Shown here: positions 11,599 through 23,300 of the stretch, piece by piece | Layout of the letters: each line of letters begins with the position of its first letter | How positions within the stretch are numbered: position 1 is the first letter of the stretch | Assembly: GCA_027405735.1 (NCBI GenBank) | Contig: JAPEHQ010000005.1 | Span: 1-64,000 of the forward strand | DNA from: Mucor racemosus | Lineage: Eukaryota > Mucoromycota > Mucoromycetes > Mucorales > Mucoraceae | Direction: 5' to 3' | Length of the DNA: 64,000 nucleotides | Notes under the pieces: model-generated | Databases searched by the model: none | What the model was told of the DNA's origin: nothing | What the model saw: the letters and a program-made list of their open reading frames with translations, nothing else | Translations under genes and position numbers: made by a program

Positions 11599-14500
11599 TT
11601 ATATATATCCAGCATTTTGACGTGGTGGAACTGCTGGCAAAGCTGTATTGTTACTGTTATTGGAACATGATTGTGCAGTGCTATCATCAGTACGAGATTG
11701 ATAATTACCAAGAAGCGTACTGAGATCTGCACCGCTCTGAAGTGGTGGTAAATGAATTCGACGATGATCAGATGCAGAAATGGAAGGATTTGATGTGGAT
11801 GATAAAGACGTAATGGTGTTAGTAGCACTTCCCATAATAGTTTCAATAACAAATAATGTGTCCATGTGGTTTAATATGAATTCAATTGCGTTGATTTTAT
11901 GATTCATTTCCAATAAATCTCGGTTTTCATCCTGATCTCGAAGCAATGTAGGGCCAAAGATGACAGCAAGGTTTTTGGATGTCATGAGATTTTCCTTGTT
12001 TCTGATTTGAACCCTGTTTAAATGTTCCATCAAGTATTTGAGTGTGTTGAAATTCTCAATAGGTAAAGTTTGAATCAATTGAGTCATTGTCTGCAATTGC
12101 TCTGAACTGCTTGCAATCACTAATTTTAAAGATTTAGTATTACAATTACATCTATCTACAGTATCTGTACTTACTCATAGCATCCATAAATTTCGAATGA
12201 AGTTCATAAGTGAATAATGGATTAGGTAATTCTCTGAAATACTGTTTAAGAACACTTGTAACAGCACAGATATCATTCCATTTTTCCTCATCAATCAAAT
12301 TAGGTAATTCGCCTTTTTCAAAAGATTGTTGGATTTGCCTCATTTGCCCTACACCACCCGATTTTCGATAGATACCCTCATAATCCATACCTGATAAATG
12401 AAATTAATATATTGTGAATCATTTATAGTGCTTCTTTTACCTCTGGATTCGACTGATTCAATACATTTCTCAACCACAAGTGGAATCTTGCTCTTTTCAG
12501 CTTGTATTTGCTTAATTAAATCATTACCAAACATGTGTCTTGTATTATCTGCATCAGATTTATTTGTGTCCAGACTAGATTTTCTGTAACAAGCTTGTGG
12601 AACACTGTAGACACATTTTGAGTGACATACAACACCACATTCTAAAATTAAACAAAATGAATATCATTTATGGTAATAAGCAACATTAAATCCTTTTTAC
12701 CTGAACATTTCAATTCGTTTACTCGCCACATTTTTTCACTACAAGCTTCACATTTAATGGGTCTCAAGAATTTTTGCTGAGCGAAATGATGCTTTCCTGC
12801 TTTCACGTTTTCTGGTTCCTTTTTCGAAAAAGATTCTGAGACCGGCTCTAAGGATCTTGTGTTGCTATTATCGTAAGGAACGGATATCAAATCATCGTTT
12901 TTGTTGGTCATTTTGTGCTTTCCAGAACCACTTTTGTTTCTTCTAAATTTAAATAGTTTTGGTGCTGCTGATCCATTAAAGCTGTCTCTTTGGGCTAATT
13001 TTGCCATTGTTGGAGATGTAAAACTATCTGATTTGTTAATTTCAGTCATTGAATTAGAATGTGAGATACCAATAGATCCAGTAGAAGCATTTCTTCTATG
13101 TTTCCTACTGTCACTGTTGTTTGTGCTACTACTACTGCTACTGTTGCTTTGTGCGGTATTATTTTCCTCTGCGGGTGTGGTCAAGAAACTCATGCCTGCA
13201 AAAACTGCTTTGGCTTCTTGTTCTCTTTCCATGACACGACGAGATAAATCATTGTTTAATTGACTCAATTCAGCATTTTTAGTGTTCAATAAGATCATAT
13301 CAGATATAATGTCTTCTCTGCCCTTGATCAATTTAGCGTAATTTGCCTTGGCATTCGACATGTCTTTTTGCATCGAATCCAACTGTTGTTGATAAGCATG
13401 TTGTAGTCTTTCCCAATGAAGATCTTGAGGCTTTTGACTTGCAAAAAGTTTCTCGATGTTTTCAGAGTGCTTTTCCAGTTCATTTACCAAACTGTCTCTT
13501 TCAGTTCTAAGATCATGGCAAATTTGCTCTAAATCAGTGCGAGAACGGTTCAATTCTTCAATTTCTTCTTTACTGTAATGAATAAAATCATGCCCACTAA
13601 ATATGGAAGCTTGTTGATAGAATACAAGTTCACTTTTTATTCTAACAATCGAATTCTCTGCATCTCTTCTTGCTTGGACTTCGGAAGCATAGCCTTCTTT
13701 TACCATATGAAATTCATCTAACGCTTTTCTACTAATTGTCTATGATTCAATTTAAATTAGTTTCACGTTTTAATCGCCCAAAACATGTAAATAATACCTT
13801 GATCTTATTAAATTTATTTTCCACCTCCTTTAATCGAGTTTTTGTCTCGCTTAAATCACGTTTTAATTCTCTAACTTGCGCTGTATCATCACTGTTTTGT
13901 TCTGCATAGTTGCTTTGATCAATTGAGTTTCGAAGGGCTTCTTCACTACTTCTTTGGGCCATCAGCATATCGTTTAATTCACTGATATCGTTTGACTCCA
14001 ATATAGGTGTACGTAAGCTTTCATCAATGTATGCATTTACAATAGATGTAGTTGATGAACTTCTAAATCCATGGCCCGGTCTAGTATTGTTATTGGTAAG
14101 TGATGTAGGGGGAGCAATTTTATTGATATCATTCGACTTGTTCTATTGCAAAGATTAATTTACACTTCTTTTTATATGAATATATTAAGCACGGCATACA
14201 TTATTCCTTTCATCTCGTCGTTTTATTCGAAGTAGTTTTCTCGCTTCATGACATTTTGTACAATAAATTCCTTTACTAGTTTGGGTAAATACTAAATCAT
14301 CTATTTTCTTGCTACATTGCACACAACGAAAACAATCTGCATGATAAGCTTCGTCGCCTAGGTAATTTGAATATAAATAATTGGTTGCTATGGAAATACT
14401 TTTATTTTCATACCTGTCATGATAGCTTCGTCTTTGATCGTCTTTGAGCATGCATGGCAACTATAAGAGCAATCTTCACAAATAGGACTTCCATCTCTTA

Positions 14501-14742
14501 ATAATAATAAATTGCTATAGCATTCAACTAATTTTTGACATTTTGCGCAACGAAAACTATTTAAATGATAAATATTATTAACTTCAGTCTTAAACAGTCT
14601 GTTTTAATATTTACCATTCAAAATGCCAAATACCATCTCCAAACTGTACAACTGAACCATCTTCTATAGGTTTTTGGCAACCATGACAATGAGGATCCTC
14701 ACATTCTTCTCCATTCAGATTATTCTCGTAATATGAATCCAT
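11599..14742 (-). CDS. LIM-LIM-coiled coil-C1-RhoGAP protein (Rga-type GTPase-activating protein)
   Basis: This gene encodes a GAP expected to stimulate GTP hydrolysis on Rho/Cdc42-family GTPases and so control polarity and the actin cytoskeleton. My eight-exon model is 14742-14615, 14556-14414, 14357-14200, 14142-13798, 13739-12701, 12641-12441, 12390-12175 and 12119-11599. It totals 2751 nt (916 residues), in frame at every join. Domains in order are two LIM zinc fingers (about 19-72 and 76-140, with CHGC, CFRCAKC, CEDC, CFRCVQC and CTKC clusters), a long coiled coil (about 190-400), a Ser/Asn-rich linker, a C1-type Cys/His finger (about 575-622, CEACSEKMW then CGVVCHSKC) and a RhoGAP domain (about 650-830). 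The arginine finger is in YEGIYRKSG, near Arg680. The LIM pair resembles yeast Rga1/Rga2, while the C1 finger resembles Bem2/chimaerin-type GAPs. It is divergently spaced from nothing nearby; its promoter faces 15 kb. Confidence 0.93.
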
Positions 14743-14763
14743 ATTTAAGTTTTATTTTGCCCC

Positions 14764-14872
14764 AAAATAAAAAAAAAAAAAGGAGGGGAAAAAGAAAAAA
14801 AGAGTCAGGAAAGGGAAGAACAGAACGAAAGAACAGAAAGAAAGAAGGAGGAGGAGGGGGGGTGATATTTTT
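14764..14872. promoter_or_regulatory. Polypurine tract in the leader of the RhoGAP gene
   Basis: About 109 bases just upstream of the RhoGAP start are almost pure A/G on the plus strand, including GGAGGAGGAGGGGGGG. The transcript leader or core promoter of the minus-strand gene is therefore a pyrimidine tract, a common fungal promoter feature. Any regulatory role is inferred from position and composition only. Confidence 0.4.
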
Positions 14873-15059
14873 TTCTTTTCAAGAAAGAGAGGCTTATTTT
14901 TTTTAGTCAGATACAAATAATGCAATTTGCCGCATATAATGAGGAAATAAACATCGTGCAAATTAACATTTTAATCACTTGTTCTTGCCCCATGTATGTA
15001 ACGAAATTCATGGTAATTATAAATTCAATGGGGGTATTTCACTATTCGGCTGTTCAATA

Positions 15060-15900
15060 GGTACTACAATACAGCGGCTAATTTGGCTGGTCAGTCATCT
15101 CATCATTCATAAATTACCATACAAAATCTATTAGTAGCATCATTTGAACTGGGCGCAGTAAATGTTGCACTAGATATTCCAATAATACGTACATTATTCT
15201 TTAGTTTCTTTATTACACATACATGTAAATTAAGTTGAGGAAATATATGCTTTATTGAAATTTAATAAATACAGGGTTTACAAAAAAAAATATTGTTTGT
15301 ATAATGTAACCAAACCTGCAATTAATGCATGCAGTTCATGTAATAAACTTTTGTATTTTAATACTCAAATCCATTTGTATATATGAAGAGTGGATTCTTA
15401 CAACAAATGATGATCTACATGATCATTGTTACTACTCCGATAGACTTTAGTATTGTTGAAGATGGCCTAGAACATTTAGCCAAAATCACCAACTCAATCA
15501 TTTTTGCCTTTTTAAAATGCAACTTCAAGGCGTTTAAATCAATGAAGCATGTGGTATTAAACATGTGAGGCTGAGACATACTCGAACCTTGTCTGTAGAA
15601 TCATGTATAGTTAGTATTATTGACGCCACACCTGAATTTTTCATTAATATGATTTGGCAATTCAGCATAAAATGCTTGTGGTACGTCAACAATTAAACCT
15701 TTTAAATTAATATATTGAGATCTATATTGATTTTTCTTTATTGATTATATCATATTATTTAATATTTGATGTGGGGTCCTCGGTATCATAACAGGGAAAA
15801 TTGTCGATCTAGATGCCATACTTGTACATGTCCCTGAATTCATTATTAATAAAGCATTTGTTGTTTTATTAAATCGTGTACCGTATATATTTGACAGAAA
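15060..15900 (-). pseudogene. Decayed tandem copy of gatA
   Basis: Minus-strand translation in changing frames recovers pieces of the intact neighbour in the right order. Near 15850-15780 the pattern RDMYKYG...CYDTEDPTS matches the intact [20 protein letters not shown]. Near 15705-15630, LKGLIVDVPQAFYAE matches [15 protein letters not shown]. Near 15190-15075, SSATFTAP...DD...PAKLAA matches PSATSTAP...[12 protein letters not shown]. Stops and indels separate the pieces, and the catalytic amidase signature was not found. It lies just downstream of intact gatA in the same orientation, so an old tandem duplication followed by decay is the simplest account. Confidence 0.75.
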
Positions 15901-16429
15901 CTGCGCGCGGATATTTCCAATATATCAAGACCTTATACGTTTGATCATTTTTTATGAGTTTCTCTATACAGCTCTCAATGTATTTAATAAATATCGAGCA
16001 TGCAATTTACAGTTTTCATGCATCTATGCTGATGCCAAGCCAATATGCCAAATTACATAAATTTTTGAAAGGCCGTTATTCTTTCAAACTTCAAAGGATT
16101 ATTTTATACGATGCGAGAACTGTAAAAAGATAAGTAAGCATGAAACAATATGCTATAATATGTTAAATATACCTTAATAATTTTTATTTATAAAAATAAA
16201 AATAAAGTAAAAAGTTATGATACTAGCTATTTGAAATATTATAAAATCTCGTTCCAATAAAATCAGATGCCTAGCAATTTAGTCATTATTTTATTGATGC
16301 CATGATTAGCTTGGTAATTAGCTAATGTAATACTTGTACTAATTGATATTTTCTCCTGCGTAGATTAAAGAGTAAATGGCTCGAAAAATAGTTGATCTCA
16401 TAAATTCAAATTTATTATATTACAAGAAT
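15901..16429. other. Spacer between gatA and its pseudogene
   Basis: AT-rich DNA without a recognisable gene. It may contain further unrecognisable gatA-derived sequence and the 3' untranslated region of the intact gene. Confidence 0.35.
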
Positions 16430-18358
16430 TTATTTTCTAGTCATTTGCTCTGCTACATGCAAAACAAATTTATCATATCCGTATTGGCCTAATAATTGTA
16501 ATCCAATTGGGTATTCATCATCTATTTCTTTGAATGGTACTGTAATAGCGGGAATTCCGGCTAAATTGGCTGGTAGTGTCATCACATCATCTATATATTC
16601 CTCAACACCACTATCTGCAGTAGAGGATTTGCCTAAATGGGGTGCAGTAGATGTCGCACTAGGCACTAATAATACATCTGCTTCTCCACAGTTTGTATTG
16701 TTGTTGTCTAGTAAGTTTGGTTGTGAGAATACTTGATTGAATTCATCTTGAATCAACCTTCTTGCTTTTTGAGCAGGTAAAAAGAGTGTTTCAAAAGTGC
16801 TATTAGATAATATTAGTATACAACATTCCAAAAAAGACTTGTTAATAGCTCACCCTGCTGTTAATACATGTGTTCCGAGTAATATACGCCTTTGCACTTC
16901 ATGTCCAAATCCCTTTGTACGAGTTGCTTCGTATAGTAACTGATGATCTGCTTGATCTATATCGCTGCTTCGATAGCCTATTCATTTATTTAATGTTTTG
17001 TGATATAATTCAAGAACTATTTGATCATTTACCATAACGTATACCATCATATCTCGATAAATTTGAACTTGCTTCTGCTAATGCAATAATATAATAAGTA
17101 GGTAAAGCTAATGGTACATGTGGAATTGAAACAGATTTAATGGTTGCACCCAAATCTTTCAAATGTTGTATCCCTTTTCTCCACACTTCAATCACTTGAG
17201 ATGACAGTGAATCAACATAAAACTCTTGTGGTATACCAACAACTAATCCTTCTAAATTGCCTTGGCTTTTAAGTTTAGATATTAATTTTTCTTGATGTAC
17301 ATCTAATTGATTTCTTAATTCATTTGGTATCGATGTTGGATCTTGAATGTCATAATGTGAAATAATGTCAAAGACTTTGGAGCAGTCTTGTACATTTCGT
17401 GTCAATATTCCAACTGTATCTAATGAATTTGCATATGCAATTAATCCATGTCTAGAGCATCTTCCGTATGTAGGTTTAAAACCAACTAATCCACAATAGG
17501 ATGCTGGCATTCTGACTGATCCACCAGTATCAGACCCTAATGCACTATTCTTTTTATATAAATAAAATGCTTTCAATTATACAACAACCGAAATTACTTA
17601 CGCTGTACACATATCCATTGCTACACTAGCAGCACTTCCACCTGAACTTCCACCTGCGGATTTCTTCTCTTGTTTGCTATATCCAATTGGGTTTATGACA
17701 GGTCCAAATGCACTATGCACATTATATGAACTAATACGATAAGAGAAAAAAGTTACAAAACTGTTGAAATTTGTTGTAACCCTGCTTATACTTTACCCCA
17801 TACCAAACTCATCCATGTTTGTTTTACCAACAATTAATGCGCCAGCTTCGTCTAATAATTTTACGACAGTTGCATCATATGGCGATGTAAAATCTAACAT
17901 TTTGATTTAGCATTTATTGGTATACCAGCTTTTTTTATTTTACCTCGCAGCATGTTAGAAGCACAAGTAGTTGGTAGGAAACTAGTACAAATATTATCTT
18001 TGATAGCAATGGTGGTACCATCAATTGAACTGAGTGATTTTCCTATTTACACCTGTTTAATAAACATAATAGTCGTCAATCTCTTGATTCTTTATTTACC
18101 TTTTGATTTTCTATCATCAGAAGCTTTTGCTTTTTCTTGCAAAATGTGTGAATCATTGACAGATATAAATGCGTTTATATCTGGATTATAACGTTCAATT
18201 GTGTCAAGTGAATTCTTTAAAGCAATTGCTGAAGAATATCGACACTATAAACAAATAAATTTTAGTAAATACTAAATTAATTTAACTTGTCTATCACAAA
18301 GTACATTTTTTGATAATCTAATTTGCTCAACTGTTTTTCTTATGGTCCTAGATAGCAT
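16430..18358 (-). CDS. gatA: Glutamyl-tRNA(Gln) amidotransferase subunit A, mitochondrial
   Basis: This is the amidase subunit of the GatCAB/GatFAB complex. It releases ammonia from glutamine so that Glu-tRNA(Gln) can be converted to Gln-tRNA(Gln) in mitochondria. My eight-exon model is 18358-18287, 18244-18100, 18042-17944, 17893-17797, 17730-17602, 17544-17033, 16977-16854 and 16799-16430. It totals 1548 nt (515 residues), in frame throughout. The amidase-signature triad is visible: Lys87 in TIAIKDNIC, cis-Ser166 in the Gly/Ser motif AGGSSGGSA, and nucleophile Ser190 in GSDTGGSVR. The two serines are 24 residues apart, as in bacterial GatA. The C-terminal half carries the GTHVLTAG segment and the closing [12 protein letters not shown] and GLQLLG motifs. 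The short N-terminus could hold a targeting peptide. The first intron is only 42 bp. Fungal orthologues are called HER2; the human one is QRSL1. Confidence 0.95.
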
Positions 18359-18968
18359 TGTATCAATTTTAAGAAAGTTGCGTTTTTACTGCAACCATCC
18401 ATGGCTTTTTCTTTTTATTATTTTGAGGTCCCTCTCCTCCCCTTGAATTTCAGTGCCCGCGAAGATGCTCCAGATGGGCTTGTTTGATCTGCAATTGCGA
18501 GTTACTTGTTAGAGAAATCAAATAATATATTCTGCATCCTATATATTGCAAGCCTATTCATTTTATCATGCTCAAAAGTGTTATTCCAAAAGGAATATTC
18601 AGAAAATCCGTGAAAACCCATGATATCAATCCAAAATAAGGCTTATGATTAACTCGATCAATCACTTGTGCCTCAAGGGTCAACTTATAAATTAACATGG
18701 CAGTAAACTACATTCTTTTGTCATTTTTATAACAATGATATATTATATTGATAAGGGCCTTTCTGTTCCTCGCTCTCATTTCTTAATTGGGCATGTACTG
18801 GTCTCAGAAACAAGAATGCGTAAAATTGGACGATGATATTCCGTTTGTTTGTTTGCCTTTCCTTTTTTTATCATTATACCTAAAGCAAGTGAATTTAATC
18901 AATTTACAAAAGAGGTTCAGCTCATGGTATTTACTGATTTTCTTTTCGAGCAGAAAAAATAACATATT
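18359..18968. other. gatA upstream region
   Basis: Presumed promoter side of gatA. It has a pyrimidine-rich patch near 18408-18445 and no recognisable gene. Confidence 0.35.
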
Positions 18969-19418
18969 TTGCCTGCAAATAATGGTATAATGTCATTAAA
19001 ACTAAAATATCTATATGAAAATATTATAATCAAGAATAACAAGGCTTTGGAATTCGTTAAAAATCATGAGGAATACAGAAATCAGGTGAAAACTTTATTT
19101 TATAATGGCAAGAGCTTCAAAGACATTGTTAAACTGCCAGATGTATTTCCAAATATTAAAAATTTCAGGGTTTATATTCACGAATTTCTGGAAGGTTTTC
19201 CAAAATTACCCAAATCTCCTTCCGAAGCTTCTTCGTACCTAGCAATTGACGAGAAATCTTATCAAAACCTACCAGAAAAAATTGAATACCATATATGTAG
19301 AGCAATCTTCTCAAACACCATTGCTTACTCAGGTGCTATTACCTTTGATGGGACGTTGGTTAATATGCCGAATTCTGGGACGAGGGCTCTTGTTATGATG
19401 CAACCTACAATTGATTAA
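18969..19418 (+). CDS. Unrecognised 149-residue ORF
   Basis: An uninterrupted plus-strand frame with ordinary protein-like composition (Lys, Asn, Leu, Ile and aromatic residues) and no signal peptide or membrane segment. A second methionine at codon 8 is an equally good start. I recognise no motif. It lies between the gatA promoter and a repeat-rich block that ends in a poly(A) run, so it may be part of a decayed mobile element rather than a host gene. A further 60-codon frame (19709-19891, same strand) could be a second fragment of the same unit. Confidence 0.35.
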   Translation: MPANNGIMSLKLKYLYENIIIKNNKALEFVKNHEEYRNQVKTLFYNGKSFKDIVKLPDVFPNIKNFRVYIHEFLEGFPKLPKSPSEASSYLAIDEKSYQNLPEKIEYHICRAIFSNTIAYSGAITFDGTLVNMPNSGTRALVMMQPTID

Positions 19419-20293
19419 ATATATTTCTGTCATGTTACTTTAAAGCAGCCATTTTTCTTTAACGCCTTTGCGTGATGGACATCATGTTTACATTACAAAG
19501 CTTGGAGGATACTCACAAAGCTGTTTCTAATTTTAAAAAAATTGAAACGTTATAAAATTACATCTGGTACTCTCGAAGGCTTTTATTAAGACCTTGTTAC
19601 CAAAAAACCTGATGAAAGATGCGATTCATAGGAATTCTTTAGTTACAAGGTTTACATGGATGAAGACTACAGATAGAATGTAATTTCTAATCACAAAATC
19701 AATTTCAGATGACTAAGTTATATCGTGTCGACAAGTACATCAATCTTAGATCGTTCAAATTTAGTTGTGATGCTGAAAAGTACCTGAGAGTAGAATGCCC
19801 TTGTATTAGTCAGGTTCAAATGTACACTCCTCGTGGATCACTTATTGTCAAGTCAAATCCCTTAATCAAGGCATACGTATATATAAGTTAATATCCTGGA
19901 AACCAAATGCCACAATTTTCAAGGTTGTGCGTAGAAACTGTACTAGAAAAAAGTAAATGGATTATCAAGGGCGCCTTGGTAAACCTACAATTTGTGTATT
20001 TTTACTAAATTAAAGGTGGAATGTAAAAATTGCTATATATATCAAATGCTATTTCAATCGATAAACAAATAGCATTAGTTCTTTTTTAACATGATTGTTA
20101 ACATTTTAGTATTCGCAAAATATCTAGTTTTACATATTTGCATTATTTAGCTTGTGTTTTTTCTAGACAAATGATACATTATATTTATAAAAATATTCTA
20201 AGCCTATTGTGTGTGGGGGGAGGTTACATTTTTAAGCTTCCTTGTATTTATTGCACTCTTCATGCTTTAGAGTTTTACACAGAGCTTTCCAGC
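19419..20293. other. Spacer with a short ORF fragment
   Basis: It contains a 60-codon plus-strand frame at 19709-19891 with a Cys pair (VECPC), otherwise unrecognised, and AT-rich DNA leading to a long poly(A) run. No conserved element was identified. Confidence 0.3.
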
Positions 20294-20319
20294 AAAAAAA
20301 AAAAAAAAAAAAAAAAAAA
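20294..20319 (+). repeat. Uninterrupted run of 26 A
   Basis: A homopolymer of 26 adenines directly precedes the left edge of CACTA-like copy 2. It is far longer than other A-runs in the window and may be the tail of a retroposed transcript. No flanking target duplication could be established. Confidence 0.9.
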
Positions 20320-20343
20320 GTGGGCAATCTATTACTGTGAATT

Positions 20344-23300
20344 AGTAGAATTGCCCATAAACATATCATTATCCCTATTTGTGCATACTAATAAAATCTG
20401 ACCATAAGCATCGTGCCGTTCTCAAACTTCCATTACATTCTTTACTGGTGGAATGGGTTTTTAAATTACATTTGTTTTTATTAATATATATTATAGACAA
20501 TGCAATTCATACGTTGTTGATGTAGAGCAATACATGCAAGAACCAATATACTGTATTTACGATTATCATCATTTGAAAATATGTTTATAGCTATAATGTT
20601 TACAGCAACAATGGTTTTTGTTCGAGCATAAACTTAACTAACACTCACTGCTTAAATTTATATGCAAGCCAAATCTAAGATTATAAATGTTACTTTATCA
20701 CACATAAAATTTAAACAAATTAACCTTCTTTAAACTTACTTACTATTTTAGTTTATTACGATTGTCAGCTGTAAAAAGATTTGTTTTCAAGCATAATAGC
20801 TAGGATCAAAGCTATGATTATTAAGCAAGACATTAGATTATTCTTTTTTTTTTGTTTCTATATCATTTAAAATGTTATCACTTTCCTGGAATATTTCTTG
20901 GGTTTGCAGCCAGTTCTAGCTTTTTATTGAGTAGATATAAATATCATCATTATTGCCTTTGATTTGATCTGGTAATTAAGAAATACTACATCCAACAGTA
21001 CAGTAGTAAATAATGATATTTGACCATAGTAGAATGCGGTTAACTGAAAATATCAGTCTCTAATATAGACTGCTATTTATATTAAAAGTATTAGTTCCTG
21101 ATGTCAGCGTGCGTTTGCAGATGAAAGAAAAGAACACCAGCTTGATAGTCTTTGATATATCTTATCAAACGACGAATATATCCTTGGAATATGAAAACAA
21201 AAGAGAGAAACAACACACGTAGAAAAGGATTATTTTCAAGGCTTTACATTATTTAGCGCTATTAAAACCTTGCTCAATTGCAAAAGCGAGCCCCTGGAGC
21301 GACGCCGCAATTGAGCATAGTAAGGCAGCAAGATTGAACGGCTAGGTCTCTTATACTATGGTATATTAATTTTAAATAAAAAAAGCGTTCTTTTTAACTT
21401 TTCTTATATTTAACCATGTACGGTCTGAAAATTCAGACTTTGTAGCGGACATTTTTGGTGACTCATTTTATCCTTACCAACACTCATGATTTTGATCAAA
21501 AAACAGAAAAATCAAATTTTGATACCAAAATCAACGTTTAAATATACTACAATATGAGAGAAAATTGTAGTCATAACTAATACGTACTTTATAAAAGCTT
21601 AATATTAAATGTTAAGTAATGAAACTTTGTACTTTTCCCCCAAAAACGGTTTTTTGGTTAAAGGATTTTCATGTAATATTTTTCAGTAAAAACATTTATT
21701 GTTTTTTATTGAGCAACTAGAGCACTAAATTCTGTATTTGTGTATATTTTTTGTTTTTATAATTGGTAGTATAATTCACTCTAGATTTGCAAAATCAGAA
21801 AAAAAAATTTAAAAAATGTCAAAATTGATGATCTGGACAAGAATAATTTTCTAAATTAATATTCCGCTTATAAGCCTTGTGAGTCTTAAAAATAAGAGAT
21901 TTTATAATACTTGAGAACTTTTTCAAAAACTTACGATGCTGCTGTACCCACTTAATCCAAGCTTATTACTGTAAATATTTATACATGTTAATATTGTGTA
22001 GTAGTTTATTTGATGATAATATAGTCTTACTTTATAATTATTGCGCCAGAGATAATTTACATTGAGTTTTATAGTATTACCTCTCCAATATCATAAACAT
22101 AAACATGGCCATCACTGGAGCCTATTGCCACCTTTTTACCTTCTTCTTTGTCCAATCCAATTATTCGATGCTTTGCTAGAACCACCTTAAGTACTTACAA
22201 ATAGTTCCTCGGTATTTGCATTCAAATTCAATAAATTATATTGACTGGTTCCATCTACAGTAGTAGTATCAAGTGTATCATCAGTGATTTATTGAGACTT
22301 TGTAAATTAAAATCAACGTAAAAAGTACCGTTTATTAGAATAAATTAAATATGGGTTTATATAGTTATTGGGATTGTGCGACAAGGTGTAAGGGACAGTG
22401 ATCTATTAGATGTGACGATAGAAATTATTATTAATGTGTATGGATATAATATGTTATTTTTCATTATTAGTTCCTAGATGACAGAAACCAGTTACTGAAC
22501 AGAGAAGACTTGCTAGATCTGTCAAAATCTTCTATATATGAAATGTTGTAATTCTGATAGATCAATCAGCCCGCCTTATGATAAAAAATGTCAACCTAAA
22601 ATCAGAAACATCCTATTATTGTCATTGTTGTAAGCTATGAAAAGCTTGATTTTTAATAATAATACAGCAATTAAATAAAAAACAAGATGATATTAATAGC
22701 ATATGGTGGTTATTTAACATCTAAGTAAGTTTGATAAAGTATGCTTTTAAACCCTTTTAAAAATCCCAAGGCAAATGCAACATCTTGGTTCTGTAATGTT
22801 TATTCATCAAAATGTTGCGATTTCCACTGCACAATTAATGTACCTTTTATCTATCTTGACCTCGATGTACATTGTTAGGTATCAGTTTTTTTACCAGTTT
22901 TATTTTCTTTGATTTATTAATATTCAGTTATATCGAACGATGGTTTGTAACATTGCCAAAAAAAAAAGAATAAATGCTTCAAGAGTTTTATGCATATCAA
23001 ATTATGCGATTTAGTAGCAATGGTTGCACTTAACTACTATACTTTTTGAATCTATTGATGTTAATGAAAATACTCAGTAATTTCATTCAAAAGTAAGCTT
23101 TGCTTTATATATTTACATTTGCTCATTCCATAAATGACATTGAATTTATTATCTGTTATATCAATCAACCAACTTCATATGGATTCGACATATTTGACAA
23201 TTAGTAAATACTTAAAGTACACTTGAGTCACCAGGTATCGCCACAAAAAAATCTTGTACAGGTCGACGAAGCATCACAATTTGGATCATTTTTTTGTGTT

